From assembly GCF_036370855.1 (NCBI RefSeq), contig NC_088098.1:197517773-197581772 (forward strand): a DNA stretch of 64,000 nucleotides, in the 5' to 3' direction. Below the pieces are notes generated by a model. It was not told the origin of the DNA. It did no database searches and saw nothing but the letters and a program-made list of their open reading frames with translations. The position numbers and the translations under genes were made by a program. The first letter of the stretch is position 1. Every line of letters begins with the position of its first letter. Below, piece after piece: positions 25,001 to 41,104 of the stretch. This DNA comes from Dromaius novaehollandiae (taxonomy: Eukaryota; Chordata; Aves; Casuariiformes; Dromaiidae).

Positions 25001-28000
25001 AGTGAGTGGACTGGCAGTGACGCATTTATTTAGCATGTTGCTTATCTGCAGCATCATGACTTCTCCTCCAAAGCCCTCTGTACAGGAGCTCTGTCCCAAA
25101 TCTCTCTCTGAAGGGCAGCTTTCCAGCCAGGCTCGGAGCGGGGCAGCCCTGTAGAGCTGCCTGTTCTGTAATGCGGTGGTGCGGTTGCCTGTGTCTCTTA
25201 GGCCATCATCACTTGGACTCTTGCAGCAGCAGCAAAGATAGAGCAACCTGCTCCAGACACAGAGCCCCTGCTGCTTTGAAAGTGACCTTTTAGTGCTGCC
25301 CAGATTGGGCCTTTGACGGGACCAGAGTTTTTCAGATGTGCTATACAGAGAGGAAGGTTGGTTTCTAGAGCTTAACCTTGCCGGTGCTGAGCCTTCTGGG
25401 TTGACTGCAAGCAATTCCACTCGGGATAGAGTTAAATATATGCTTACACACTTTCGGGATCATACATGAAAGGCTTAATGCTTTGCTTGGTGAAACTATA
25501 GGCATTGACTAGTTTCTTCTTAGAGCTTTCCCCTTCTTTGTGGGGTTGGGTCAGATTTTCTCAGTTTGACTGCACAGTTACACAACTCTGTTGCTGTTTG
25601 ATTTTTTTACTGTTCTCATAATATTGCTCACAATGACCTCTCAGAACTGCCTAGCTCTAGCAGGGTAAGAGCTCAGCTCCTCTTACCTGAAAGTGTCGTC
25701 ATCCTCCAAACACCAGAAAAGCCTCCACTACACTTAAATGCTTGTGACCAGATCTGCTTACCTGGAGAAGGCCACAGGACAGGTCAGCACAACAGATGCA
25801 GACAAAAGAAACCCAGTGGGAGCAAAAAATAACTTTCCATACTTTCACCTAGCAGCAAGATTAATGGAGGCTTTCAGCCTAGTTTACAAGTGGAAATCAG
25901 AAAGTGTCCTGCACTGCTTAGCCACGTAAGTGACTCCCAAAAGTGATTGCTTCTCTGTGACCTGCAGAAAGCCCAGACAACCTGGACGGGTTTATCTTGG
26001 CCCTGGAATGTGCTCTTGGATGGGCTGTCTGGAAGGGTGAGTGGACTAAGAAGTGAAATAGCTTGGCAGAGACAACTGCTGTTGTTAGAAGAGAGGGAGG
26101 GGAGAGATTCCTCCGTCTTCCCTGAAGAGTTACGATAAAGCTTTCTCCTCTGGTTCCTTCCTGCAATTCTGGGAAGGGAGGAAGAGAGCTGGGTTGTGAG
26201 TTTGTGAAGCTTTGTTATCTCCTGAAGCAGAGCCTTTTCTGGCGCCAAGCTGAGGCCTGTCTTCTGAGAGAGGACTTTTCCCTACCAGTAGCCCCCACAG
26301 CTCGGTGTCGCTAGACACCGACTATCCCATGCTCCACCTACACCAAATCCTGCTCTTGTTTCTCTCTGGTACCCTAACCCTGCCATTTTCTGGGTTATGG
26401 CAAGGCGTTAGATTGTTCTCTGGCATCCTTTTGCCTCATGGACCCACAGGAACTGAGCAGGGAAATGATTTCAGTCCTGACAAGGAAAGTCTTTCATGGA
26501 GAGTTAATGGACACTTTTCCTTGAGTGTTGCTCCTGGGTTTGTTCGCACCCACCCTGGCGGATGGGTGGGGCTTGTTAATCCGGGGGACCTCAGCCTTTC
26601 TGTGACAGAGTTTGAAGCCTCCGAGTTGTTTCATACAGATTTATAGCCCGTTCATTTGCAGTGTGGACAGAAAGTAAAATAGCTGAGTGCTGATGTTGCT
26701 CCAAAGCCTTCCTTTATGTATCAAGGTCAGACAAGTTCTTCCAAAGTCTGCCAGGAATGAGTCCCAAAGCAGCTCTATGGGCAAAGGATACGCTCCAGTG
26801 TGCCCAAAGCTGAACGTGGGTAATGGCAGTAGCTGTGTGCATATGACCTGTAGAGGCTTCATAGTCATGAGAGCTGTGCCCAAACAAGATTTCCCCCACT
26901 GCTGAAATCTAGTCAGCCTAGCTGAAACACATGTAGTTCATGCAAAGATTTATATGGTCTCCTCTGAGAGATGGGGGTTTTTTGTTTTGCTTTTTGTTTT
27001 GTTTTTCCTCAGCATCTCTGCAGACACTGAAGAAAAAGAAAAGTGGGTAAATGACAAATTCTGTGTGGACAAGCCCAGCCCTAGGCAGTCATGCAAAAGT
27101 CTAACAATGAAGAAAAGGCTAATATATTGCTAAAATGTCACTGTGTATAGCCAGAAGGTCAGCACTCTCGTAATTATGGAGTGATGAAGCCAAGGGAAAA
27201 AGGCAACATTAACAGAAAGACGTGATTGTTTTAAATTCTGACCACCTTACTGGGTGGTTTCCCTGAGAAGATGTTCCAGATGTAATCTTGGCATAAATTA
27301 ATCAATTGCAAAACATCTGCGGTGTTTCTTAGAAAATGTGGAATTTAGCAGACACTGTGTATACTCCAGCTTAACCCTCTGGTTCGTATTTTGATTCAGG
27401 AAACAAATGCAAGCACTTGCTCTTCTAACCATCAACAGCTCATAGACTGGAAGGTTGTTCAACGTTGTAGAAAGGGCTCCACATGAGATAAAACAATTAG
27501 GCAGCCGAGCCCCCCTGGGACTGTGTGTGCACGTGTGTGTCGGAATGGTCTGTTCAACTTGAAACCCTCCCCCTGCACCTCCTTCTGCACCCGAAGTGTA
27601 GCCCATTGTTCCTGGAGGTCAAATATTCAGCTGTTTGAGTGACAGGATCTTTAACAGCATCTTTTTCATCAGTGAGCCAAGTCATGTGCCCACTCGTCTG
27701 TCATATCTGTACTCGAATTGCTTAAATATTGTTTCAGATGGGGAGGTTTTAATCTGGATATGCAGAGCGGAGTAATGCTGTGGGGGAATGTTTAATTGGC
27801 TCCCAGCAGAGCAGTGAGAGCCATGGTGGTGTGTGGTTTTTTTTTCCTCCAGAAGTGTTACCATTTTCACGTTCTATTAATGTCCTCTGGTAGTTTAAAT
27901 ACAGCATCGCATTACAGCGGAGTTTGTTTCCCTCCCAGACTGCATACAAATGAAGGTCATTTACTTGTATTTTTAGAAGGTTGAGAAAACTTAGCAATTT

Positions 28001-28053
28001 TGTAGCTTTGAACAGCATTGTTGACTGTTGTATGTCTGCACAAAAATATTTCC

Positions 28054-28059
28054 AATAAA
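28054..28059 (+). terminator. ATP8A2: Candidate ATP8A2 polyadenylation signal
   Basis: A canonical AATAAA is followed about 30 bases later by a GT/T-rich stretch (cttgtttattttat), the usual arrangement of hexamer and downstream element. It is the best-formed + strand site after the stop codon. The site at 22294-22299 lacks as clear a downstream element. Assignment to ATP8A2 depends on there being no other + strand transcript here. Confidence 0.5.
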
Positions 28060-28099
28060 CCTTTTATTAAAGCAATTCAATGGACCGACGCTTGTTTAT

Positions 28100-31000
28100 T
28101 TTATATACCCCCCGCCTCAAGTTTTACAGCAAGAGTTCAATGTTAAGTGTAAGCGAGTTTTATCCTTCAGAGCCAGTGTATGTTTTTTCATTACCTTTTG
28201 GGTGTAGTTTAAGGGCCTGCTTCCATTAGTGCCGTGGACAGAACTCAGGTTCTTTCCAATGGGACTTGAATCAGACCCCGAACATAAGACTAGCATATCA
28301 CAATCAGAATGATAGTGGCTGGCTTACAGCATGCACCTCGTGCTTGGGGTAGCCAAAGGGGAAAACCTTTTTAATACAAACTAGGTAGAGCCTAGGTATT
28401 TCTCCTAGGAATAACGTGTTTGATTTCACCAAGACTTCACTAAAATAAGCCTTGGAGGTTTTTTTTGTCCTGTCTATACTCAAGTAGACATAATGGAAAA
28501 TTAAGCCCTAAAATCTTCTTTGGACCCTTCTCATTGCTAGAAGGCAAGAGGCTTTTCTAACTGGGCCTGTGTACTCTCATGTTGTTCTTGGGGGAGAAGG
28601 GTCTGATACTGCAGCAGGAAGATCAGAGATGCCTTCCTCCAGACCATCCTGAGAACAGAGGAAGGGTGGTGCTCTCCAATTTCTACTGAGGAGGAATATC
28701 AGGTCCAGGCTGTGCTGGTGGTGTTCAGCTAACACTGCACTCAAGTTACCTCATCCTGAGAAGTTCCTCTTGGATTTGCTTGCTTCTAGTGAGACAGCCC
28801 GTGGGAAGCACCACTCAAAGGCTTTCATGTCCCCAGGAGCTCTGTGTCCATGGACCCCAGGGGTCACAAGCTGTGATCCTCTGTGCTGCATCACGTTCCT
28901 TCCATTGAACAAACGTCCTTTCCTAGTCAACCGCAGACCACTGTGTCCCTCCTCCTGAGCCTGCAGGAGGCTGGGGAGTTGCACACCAGGGCACCTCTGC
29001 AGCTGAGCTGTGTTAATGGGCCTGTAAGACCCAAGGCTCTACCAACCCAATGCAACAGCCTCATCCTCCTCAAACACAAACATTGTGCATGCACCAAGAA
29101 AGGAGTGATATTTATTAAGGCTGAAGTCAACTTTTCAGTAAAAATTGGCCTTACTAGGTTTTTGGTGGCCTCAAGGAATGTACATTGTAAGGTCCCTATA
29201 GAAGGTAAAAGTGTATGAGTTTAATATAGAGATCTTTTCTTCCACATGTTATTAGATATTGGAATTCAATAGATTTTACCAGGAACAAAATGTATATTTG
29301 TGTATATAGTCTGGCTAAAAATTTTTCCTCCTTGGGGTGCTATAACTAAATGAATGTTTCTTTCCTTATAGCTCATCACATTGCTGACAGAACCATTTTT
29401 AAAGCATAGAGAAACTTTAAAAACAAGAAATTACTTCTGGATTTTTTTAAATTAAACAGAAAGGGACTGTAAGCCAAATTTCCCTTCTTCCTTTATAAGT
29501 CATTGCTTGAGCACATTTCAAAGCACTTTTATCACAAAAGCCAAAGCTAGTACCTGTTTTTCCTTTCTGAGAAATAAAAAGCCTCTGCTGAACTCCTTGT
29601 GTATCCTGCTTGTACAGTAGTGTATGCCTGCTCATTTCCTTGCCTCCGCAGCATCAGTTCAGGCTGTAAGCTCGTAGCTGTAGGGACTTCACTGTACAGA
29701 AAGGCTTCTCACACATCTGGGCAATCAATTATTCCCAGGCAAAATTGATGATAAAACTTGAGTAAGTTTTGTTCAGTCGGTCGAGGGAGAACTTGCTGCT
29801 TAGCTGACTGCTCCCTACACTGCTGTCCCTTTCACAGTGTGCTAAAAGTGAAATAATTCTGAGAATTGTTAAATATAATGAGTTGCTACTTAAACCCCTG
29901 ATTAGATATATTAGTCGAATAATCACCTCTGAGACTTTCTCTCTAGCAGTTTGACAGGGAAGGAAGGCTGTGAAAGCGTCTAGTGCTCATGTCCCAGAGC
30001 CAAATATTTGCTGGAGCAGCTGCTAGGGCCGTTGCTGGCGGTCTTCGGTGCCTCATACCAGACCAAAACGGAATCAAAGACTCTAAACCCTTAGATTAAT
30101 GCTCAAGTCTGAAATGGGAGCATTAAAAAATAAAAGTGTAACTGAGAAAGGTCCAGTTAAGGCATGTTAAGCAAGAAGATTTTTGGAAACATAATCCCTT
30201 TCTGTGAGCACTGCTCCAGCAGTACGCAGCCACCTAGACCTCTCCCTCCCCAGGATGTCCCTCCAAATATAGCCTCTGTTAACACTCCCAGTGTCTGCCA
30301 TGCCGTGAGCCCTCAGAAACTTGGAAGGAGCTGTGGGTTTCCTGCTGCTTCCACCTCAGCAGAAATATGGGGCTGTAGAGAAATGCACGGAAACGTCATG
30401 AAAAAAAAACCACTGGTGTTTCTTTGCTGGCTATGCTCCATGGCGAGGGCTGTGGAGGGGCCCTCAGGTGGATGCTGAGGAGCCAGAGCTGAAGCAGGGA
30501 ACAGTGGAGCCACCAGCATGGCTCTGCCCCAGGGGCAGCGCTTAGCTGGGGCATGTGGCATGAGGAAGTTCGGTCAGCGGGAGGCAGCTCCAAGGCGCTG
30601 GCCCAGCCCTGTGCTCCCACTGCATCTTCACGCAGTGACTGATGTGATTGATTGACTGTGGGGTGATGCTGGAGGACACCACCTGGTGATGGTGGACCAT
30701 CATCCTGGTTCCCCCTCTGTATTTCCTTGGAGATCAGGTGTTGGGTGCTAGTCTAGATGTCATCATGTCATGGAGGGGCTGTGTTAGCTTGCTGCGGTAA
30801 GCAGTCACACAAAGCTACCCATGAGTGATGAAGCTATGCTGTGAAAAATGCAAGTTCAAGGCACTCGGACACCTAAATGCCCCTCCCTCCAGTGAAGTGC
30901 CTGGGAGCCTCAGCACTCACACCATCGTGGGTTTGTTGGGTCAACTGGGGCTGGCCATGACTTCTTGACGGTGGTTGTCACAGCCAAGTGAGCGAGCTGG

Positions 31001-34000
31001 TCTCATGGTCTTGACCGAAGCTGTGGAGTTGGCTGTTCTTGCTGGTGACTGGTGCAGGTAGCTGTAGCACCTGAAAGTCTTTCAGGAGACAGAAGACTGA
31101 AAGAAAAGGGAACTTGGGTTTGTTTTTCTCTTGTTTATATAATATATTGGATTTATAGCTGTTTACAACTGTGCTGAGCCTTCTCCCTCTTCCCCTTCAC
31201 CACAATGCAGGTTGTGGAAGGAGCTGCCTCCAAGCACATTAATATAGTTTGTTTGCGTTTTTTTTTGTTTGTTTGGTTGTTTTTTTTAACTTACTGGAAA
31301 AATATATAATGTGAGCCTACTTTCAGTTCAGTTGGATATGAAGCCTGGTATCAGTGCTTGAACAGTATCTCTGTCTGTATGATACATGCATTAATTAAAC
31401 TGAACCCTGTATAATGACTATATAGATTTACCTAGTGAAAATAGGAATTTAACTTTAAACTGAGAGCCTGATTCTGGGAGTGTGCTAATGCTCCAGCCAT
31501 TGCTGTTGCTTTGCAGTCGTGTAAATAGTGTGCCCCCGCCCCCGGCCATGGGATGTCTACAGTAACGTGCAGATTGTCTGACGTGTGAAATCAAGAAGAT
31601 GCTTTCTCCCAAAAGCAAATATGGAGGGAGTTAGTAGCTGCATAAGCCAATATTTACCTTTAGGGTCATAAATCATAACAGAGACTGCAAAACAAGTTGG
31701 TACCCTCTTCTCGGAGACTGGGCAGCCCGCAGCCAGGCGTGACCCTGGCGCACGGGCACCGCTCCGGTGAGCGCCCACCGGCAGGTTTGTGACCCAGCGG
31801 CATCTGGCTCAGCGCCCAACAGCAGCCAGTGCTTTGCCAGCCCAGCCCAGCCAGCTTTCAAAGTATTTTCCAAATGCAATTGAATGAAGATGCTCAATAT
31901 CGTGGAAGGGATATAAGTATTTTTTTACTTTATTGTTGCATTATTAGTGCTTTCTGAATTCATGTTAACTTGCCCTGGCTTAATGACAGAGCTGGGGTTG
32001 AATCCAAAGTGGCACCTTCCTATATGTCTGATTTCAGGCTAACATACAAATACAAACTAATTTGGGCTGGGCCCTGATGGGCCTCTGTATTCACGATGCG
32101 GAAGGCTTGACAGACAGTGACGCTCACGCTTTCAATTACAAAACATTTTTTTAGCTTGATGCAAAACTGTTCTCCTTTATTCTTGCTGGAGGATTTCCGG
32201 TGAACTGTAAATGGCAAATAAGTGTTTACTTATCTGAAAGTGAAGGATTAGCAGGTTTAGGGAAAAGGATATTATTTGCACTCTTTGTTGAACAGCTAAA
32301 TCATACTTTTTGCTATTATACTGGGTGAGGGAAAAAAGCCTGCAATAGTACACAAGATTTTTTTTTTTTTCCCTTCAACATTTAAGAAAAGTTTTCTTTT
32401 CAGATGTCCTAACACACCGTGGGTAACTCAAACAAAGGGACGCCACATCTCTCCTCGGGGAGTGGCGTGTGCCCACCAGGCCTCGCGGCACACAGAAAAC
32501 GACTGGAGTGTCTGATTGGTTTCCCCTTGTCAACAATTGCCACCAAAATTGATAATTATAGCAAAATAAATGAAGTTAAATGACTTCTGCCCAAGCCACC
32601 GGCCACTTCAGTGCACTGCTGTCACCGTCCATGTTAAGCGGGGGCATGTGCTGCTCACGCCACCGCAGCTCGCCGGGCTTTCGCTGGGGCCAGGGGCTCA
32701 GCTGATGCCCTTTCGGCTGGCTCTGTTCGGAGGAGGAAGGGGCGAACGGATGGCATGGGCTTAAGCGGCACATTCAGTCCGTTTGCAAGGGCTCCTGAGC
32801 AGAGAAATGGTGCAAAACCCATTGAGGACCGAGAAATAATACAAAGGGACCCACAGAGAAGCAAGAAATACGAGCAGGAAACAATAAAATGAGATGCAGC
32901 TTGGAAAAATATAAGGGAATACATGTGGGGAATAATATTTAGTAATGACTTCAGTGGGAGGAGAAGAAGTGGAAAGCAGAATATCGGCAGGGAGGGAGTG
33001 TGGAAAAATCCCAGCTCCAGTAAGAGTGGAAGGGAATAGCAAATTAGGTATTTTGAAAGGGAGGTGCTAAGGTTAATGTGCTGAGCTGGGATCCAAAATC
33101 TGCCTCGGTTCCTATGGGCATTACGCTACAGGTTTCAGCAACAGACTGTGGCTGCAGCAAGCTCCACTTTCCTCTGATAAACACAGGAATTCCTGGTAAC
33201 GGCTGAATGGAGGCATTCAAACGCGGTGTTAATACGAGGGGGGGAGGTCTGTCTTCCTCCGACGCTGCCCGGCAATTAGGCACGGCCTTTCCAAGCGGGT
33301 TGAAAGGGCCGTGCCGCCTGTGCTCGGTTTCGCGGGGTCCCTCAGGCAGCGCCGCTTCTTTGCCCACCACCCGGACGCAGCGGCCAGGAGCTGCGGGAGG
33401 GTTTGCACCGGGTTTAGGTGCGGAGAGCACGGGGCTGTTTCAGGCCGCTGTGCCCCCTCCAGCTTCGCTGCTGGGCCAGCCCAGCCCGGCCAGGGCCGGG
33501 GCCGGTCCGCGGGCTGCCAGGCCACGCGCATGCGGCACTGCAGGAGTGGCATGCTCATGCTCACCGCTAGCAATCCTCCAGGGTTTTCAAGAGCACATAT
33601 TACACGTGGGTCCTGCCGATTTGCAGCTAAACAGGTCATAGCCCCAACTACGAAGTAGCCTAGAATAACCACCACATGGGCTTTCTCAGCGCTCATCAGC
33701 ACCAGCTTCACACTTTCCCCAGGCCGTCCCGGGCAGCAAGCGGAGCAGGAGAAAACCTACCCCTCCTCATAACCACCAAGGAAAATAAAATCTCTGCATA
33801 ATACCACAGGAAAAGTCTTGACACAAGACTATTGGCCTCTCAAAGGTTTATAGGGCAGCAGGTCTCATGCTGACCTGCAAGTCCCCTCTCCACCAGCTGC
33901 TTGAAACACCCCACCACTGCTTCAGCCTTTTGCCTCCATGGAAAGCCAAGAAACCATTGCATTTGCACATGCACTAAGACCAACCAGCACTACATTTTCC

Positions 34001-34560
34001 TAGACTGCTTGTTTCTATGTCTGAGTCACAAACACATAGAGCTGATGAGGACCAATTTCCCATTCATGCCTTTTTTTATCCCCCAGCGCTCCCCTGCCCT
34101 CACCCTGCTCCCCCCAGGGAAAAATGCCCTTGGGTCGCTCACACAGATTCCCCAGGCACAGCGAAACCACAGCCCAGCACAGACAGGACCACTCACGGAA
34201 GAGACAATTTTTCCCTGAAGCCAAAAAACCCCAAATTTGTGTTCCAGTTGCTACAAATTCATGGCCAGCAGCAGTTCTCCCTGCTGCACCGCAAGCAGCA
34301 TCGGCCAAACGCCCCCAACATCATCAAGCAGCTCCGCGTTGAGGCTCCCTGTCCGGCCGAAGCAGCTATCGTGGGCTTTAATCCCAAAGGTATCGCTGGC
34401 TCAGGAGGCTCCAGATCCACATTTAAAAATGCTAACTTTGCTTTTTGCCAGTCTGCAGGACTTGGGTAGTCAGGTTCGCTCTTGCGCAGCAACATCCCTA
34501 TGCTTAACAGAGCAAAGTAAGGCACCAACTGAAAAAAATTACTGTGACAGAGCAAATCGA
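28100..34560. other. Intergenic region between the convergent ATP8A2 and SHISA2 genes
   Basis: No coding exon is supported here. Open frames are short, overlap on both strands and lack splice signals or recognisable domains. The region includes T-rich tracts near 31258-31288 and 32360-32371, and a CpG-rich patch at about 33210-33560. Downstream elements for the SHISA2 poly(A) signal lie just right of it. Confidence 0.6.
33210..33560. other. CpG-rich patch downstream of SHISA2
   Basis: Around 33215-33540 the sequence becomes GC-rich with many CpG (for example ccgacgctgcccgg, cacccggacgcagcggcc, ggtccgcgggc). Long overlapping frames arise on both strands (144 codons on + from 33207, 160 codons on - from 33711), as expected from GC-rich DNA with few stops. 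Neither encodes a domain I recognise. It may be an orphan CpG island, an enhancer or a non-coding promoter. Confidence 0.5.
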
Positions 34561-34582
34561 AAAAAAGTCACACCATAAAGTA

Positions 34583-34588
34583 TTTATT
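34583..34588 (-). terminator. SHISA2: Candidate SHISA2 polyadenylation signal
   Basis: TTTATT on the + strand reads AATAAA on the SHISA2 strand. It is followed in the transcription direction by a GT-rich element (ggtgtgac, then a T run). This places the 3' end about 2.56 kb after the SHISA2 stop codon. Other TTTATT hexamers occur further left, but this one has the best context. Confidence 0.55.
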
Positions 34589-37031
34589 AAGAAACAAAGG
34601 GGGCTTTTTTTCTTCATTTGTAAGAAACACTTTAAAATCAAGTGCCCTTTCAGAGATTTACAGGCTATATCAAATGTTAACATTGGTTTTACATTATTAT
34701 ACATGACATACAAAAACACCACATCTCACAAACTTTCTTTTATTACAACTCAGGTTTCTTTTCCTTCAATTGTAAATCAATTTCTACAGACTTAAATTTA
34801 ACTTATTCATATTTAAACAAGTAAACAATATACAAAGAGATTCACCTGAATTTTGCAAGTCAGAGCAGGTGTCCTTATCAGGGCATGTGCAATGAAAGCA
34901 GTGCGTTCTTGCAGAAAGAGAGCGGACTTCATTCACAGCTGGAAAGCTGACAGCCTCTATGGGCTTGTCTTCTGGCAAAGAAACAGCAGGCATTTGGGGC
35001 TGAGCACCTCCAAATCCTGTCAAAAACACCAGCAAACAGAGGCCTCCAGGCCCCCATTTTTAACACAAAACTCAGCTTTACGGGGTCAGAATAACTGAGC
35101 TGGTTCAGTTCCACTTTCAAATGCAATTTAAGCACTTAGATACCTAAATCTCCATGAGACCTGGGCATGTATTAAGTCCTTCAAGAGCATGGGAGCACCC
35201 AATTCTGATACACCTACAGAACTTTAATACCCCACTAGGCGCCTAGCTGTATCATCAGGCATTTAACTAATTCAAACTATCTAGCCCTCAGCCCCTGTAA
35301 CACAGAGCAGGCCAGTAACTAAATACTTCCCGCAAGCTGTCTTGCTGCTTTGCAGAAGATGCCTAGCATGTCTGGAGATCAAGACCAGTTTTTTTCCCAG
35401 CCAAACATAAGCCAATCTTTCTGTAAAGGTCAAACATACTGAATGGTGAGATGGCAGCCAATAACAGCAGATCTGGTGTAAATTACCTATTCATTTCCCT
35501 ATTTCAGTGGTCAAAAAATTTCTTCCTTCTGTAAACTGCTTGCTTGTGTGTGGCATGTTTACAAGCAAACCATTAGACCTGGCAAAGATTCCACAAGTAT
35601 GTGTAATTTTAAAACAAACATACAAAAAAAAAGTAGTATCACAGTTATTGCTACATACTGATACAGTATCAGACAATAAAAAGACCAAATGGACTGAAAT
35701 GCAGAGAGGAAATTTTTTTTTAAAGGACAGAAACAGGCTTAGAGACTGTTAGGTTTGTTTAGAAAAAGGTCTGGGGTGATATATTACAAACAGCACAGTC
35801 TGATTATTTTCAGTTCACTGTTGTCTCTCTAAGCTCAAGAGACACTTTTCCCCAAATAAAGCAAAACAAATGGAGCCAGCAGCTGTAGTGCAAAGTCACT
35901 CTCTGCAACACGCCACGTGCTCGCGACTCAGCACCGTGCAGAAACACCGCATCTGGGGAACAACTGCGCAAAACAAAAAGTTCTAAGAAGGTTAATTCTT
36001 TGGTTGGGCCTGTTTTGTTATTCTCACTGCAGATTTTTTTTAAAAGTTAAGTCTCTTGACCTCAAGGAAAAAAAAATGGTAAGGATATAAAATCTCCGCA
36101 AGCCCCTCCAAGTTCAACACGAGGCGGCGTTTTCTTCCCACTACAACTGCCCTGTGGGATCGGGGTTGGGAACCCAAAACAGGCCTGCAGAGGAACAAAT
36201 CCCATTTTCCTATGGTCAGACTCAATTACAAACCAGTAGTGAGGTCTGGGTCTAACACGTTTGCGCATATGCACACAAGTTTACTATTTCATGGGAAATG
36301 GGGTTAAATTAAGCATATTTGAAGTCACTATATCTGAGTCAAAAGTTCTGCTGAATGCCAACAAGAGCAAGTACCTCGTACCCTGTTTTTATCAAAAAGT
36401 TCACAAAGTCTGTGCAAACCACTACTAGTTCCTGATCTTGAGGCAAAAATCGAATCAAGAAGGGTTTCAAGTGCACCAAAAGTAGAGCTGAATGATTCAC
36501 ACTCTGCCAATTCCTACATGAATACAAGGGACAAGGAAAGTCGTTCTTTGCAAGGCTAAGCATAACGTAGCGTTTCACCCCGAACCTAAGGGGCCTAAGA
36601 AACCATGGGCGTCGATACCGAGAACCTAGCGTACAACGATTGCGCTGCTTCGTTTTCGGCTGTGATTGTCTGCAAAGCAATGTGAAATGTCATTAAGGAA
36701 CTGGAAGAGGAGAAGAGAAGAGAGGTTTCTTAAGTACTGCGGTCTCGTACCGTGTAACAAAACTCTTTCTACAGATTAATTAGGCAAATGCTTCTGACCA
36801 TGTCACACCTGAAAGGCACTTAATGGCTCCGGCATTTCTCTCACACACACAGTTATCTGAAATGCACATGCATTTTCAGCATAATCCTTGGCCACTGTAA
36901 ATCATGCACTGGAATGAAAGCGTATCTGGAAATGTTAATTCAGAGATATCATCCTACAGTTTCTGGCAGCGGACCCCGAAGAAAATAAATGGTTTATAAA
37001 CACTGTCTGACATGCATGAGCCTTTCAAAAT

Positions 37032-37039
37032 TATTTACA
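37032..37039 (-). promoter_or_regulatory. Pumilio-type element in the SHISA2 3' UTR
   Basis: The - strand reads TGTAAATA, matching the Pumilio consensus UGUANAUA, near the start of the SHISA2 3' UTR. Short motifs like this occur by chance, so function is only suggested. Confidence 0.3.
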
Positions 37040-37140
37040 AGCGACGTCCTGGGAGCTCCGTTCCAAGGAAGTACGTCTCCTCCGCTCAGCTCGGATATGC
37101 GGATCTGCGGGGTGGGGAGGGGGCAGGCAGGCCTTCGAAG

Positions 37141-40313
<3,173 letters not shown>

Positions 40314-40356
40314 GGGGGGGCCGCCGCCGCCGCCGCTGCCGGGCGACCTCCCGCGT

Positions 40357-40384
40357 CCCGGCCCGGCCCGGCCCGGCCCGGCTG
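40357..40384. repeat. Short tandem cccgg repeat
   Basis: About five head-to-tail cccgg/cggcc units lie upstream of the SHISA2 promoter array. This is simple GC-rich sequence. Confidence 0.8.
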
Positions 40385-41104
40385 GCGGCAGCGCGGGGAT
40401 CGGTGCCCCCGCCCCGCTCGCAAAACCCACCGCTCCCAGCCTGCCCGAACGGGACCCGCCGCCGCGCCGCCCCCGCGTGCAGCTGGTGCCGGGCCCTGGC
40501 TGAACCTTAGAGCATCCACTAAGCTGCTATAACACTTCCCCCACCCCAAAGCAATATATATATCGTGTATGTGATCTTAAACATCTATAGCTGGGCCGTG
40601 CTTCTGCTCTGCCTCCCAGCCCGCACCTCTGCTGCCGCCGCTGCTGCTGTGGACGCGCTCGCTGTCCACGCTTTCCCGCTTCGCAAAAGACAGGCAGCGC
40701 GGAGGCGGCTGCAGAGCCGCTCGGTCAAGCGCCTCAGAGTTGCTAAAGCAGCAAGGAACGGCTCTCCCTGAAGTTGCTGCTTTCTTCCTCACGCTGGCTG
40801 GCGCCGCACCAGGCGGGACTTCTGCCTGCGAGGCACCAGCACAGGCAAAAGCGCTGCTTTTAGTGAAGAGACAGAAAAAGGCAGCTTGAGGACTGTCCCT
40901 GGTTTTGAGTGCTGCCTGCTGCTAGGCTGGTTCACTGCAATGAAGATAATTGCAAAATTATACCTCTCTGAGTCTTTCAAGCTTTTCTTCTTTTTTTCCA
41001 ATTAAATTATCATCTTTAACTAATAACATACTAGTTTTACACTTTCCCTTTTTTCTCTCTCTTTTGTTCTCCCTCCTTCCAGCCTTGGCCAGCCGCAGGC
41101 TCTC

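Larger units (their letters stand above)
19976..28075 (+). other. ATP8A2: Candidate ATP8A2 3' untranslated region
   Basis: The span from the stop codon to the poly(A) signal at 28054 has no supported exon. The human ATP8A2 transcript, as I recall it, also has a 3' UTR of several kilobases, so a length of about 8 kb is possible. A G14 run occurs at 20148-20161, an A25 run at 22025-22049 and a short TG repeat near 22230. An earlier AATAAA at 22294-22299 would give a 2.3-kb form. An antisense open frame of 180 codons at 24878-25420 shows no recognisable domain and no splice context. The end point is inferred, not proven. Confidence 0.45.
34560..37140 (-). other. SHISA2: SHISA2 3' untranslated region (inferred)
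   Basis: This is the stretch between the SHISA2 stop codon and the poly(A) signal at 34583. It has no supported coding frame. A perfect Pumilio recognition element (TGTAAATA on the - strand, 37032-37039) sits about 100 bases after the stop. The 3' limit is inferred from the hexamer alone. Confidence 0.55.

Noticed and set aside
24878-25420. 180-codon open frame on the - strand
   Set aside because: It has no recognisable domain, no splice or promoter context, and lies antisense inside the proposed ATP8A2 3' UTR; chance is the simplest explanation.
33207-33711. Overlapping 144- and 160-codon frames on opposite strands
   Set aside because: Both arise from one CpG-rich patch with few stops. Neither has a recognised domain or splice signals.
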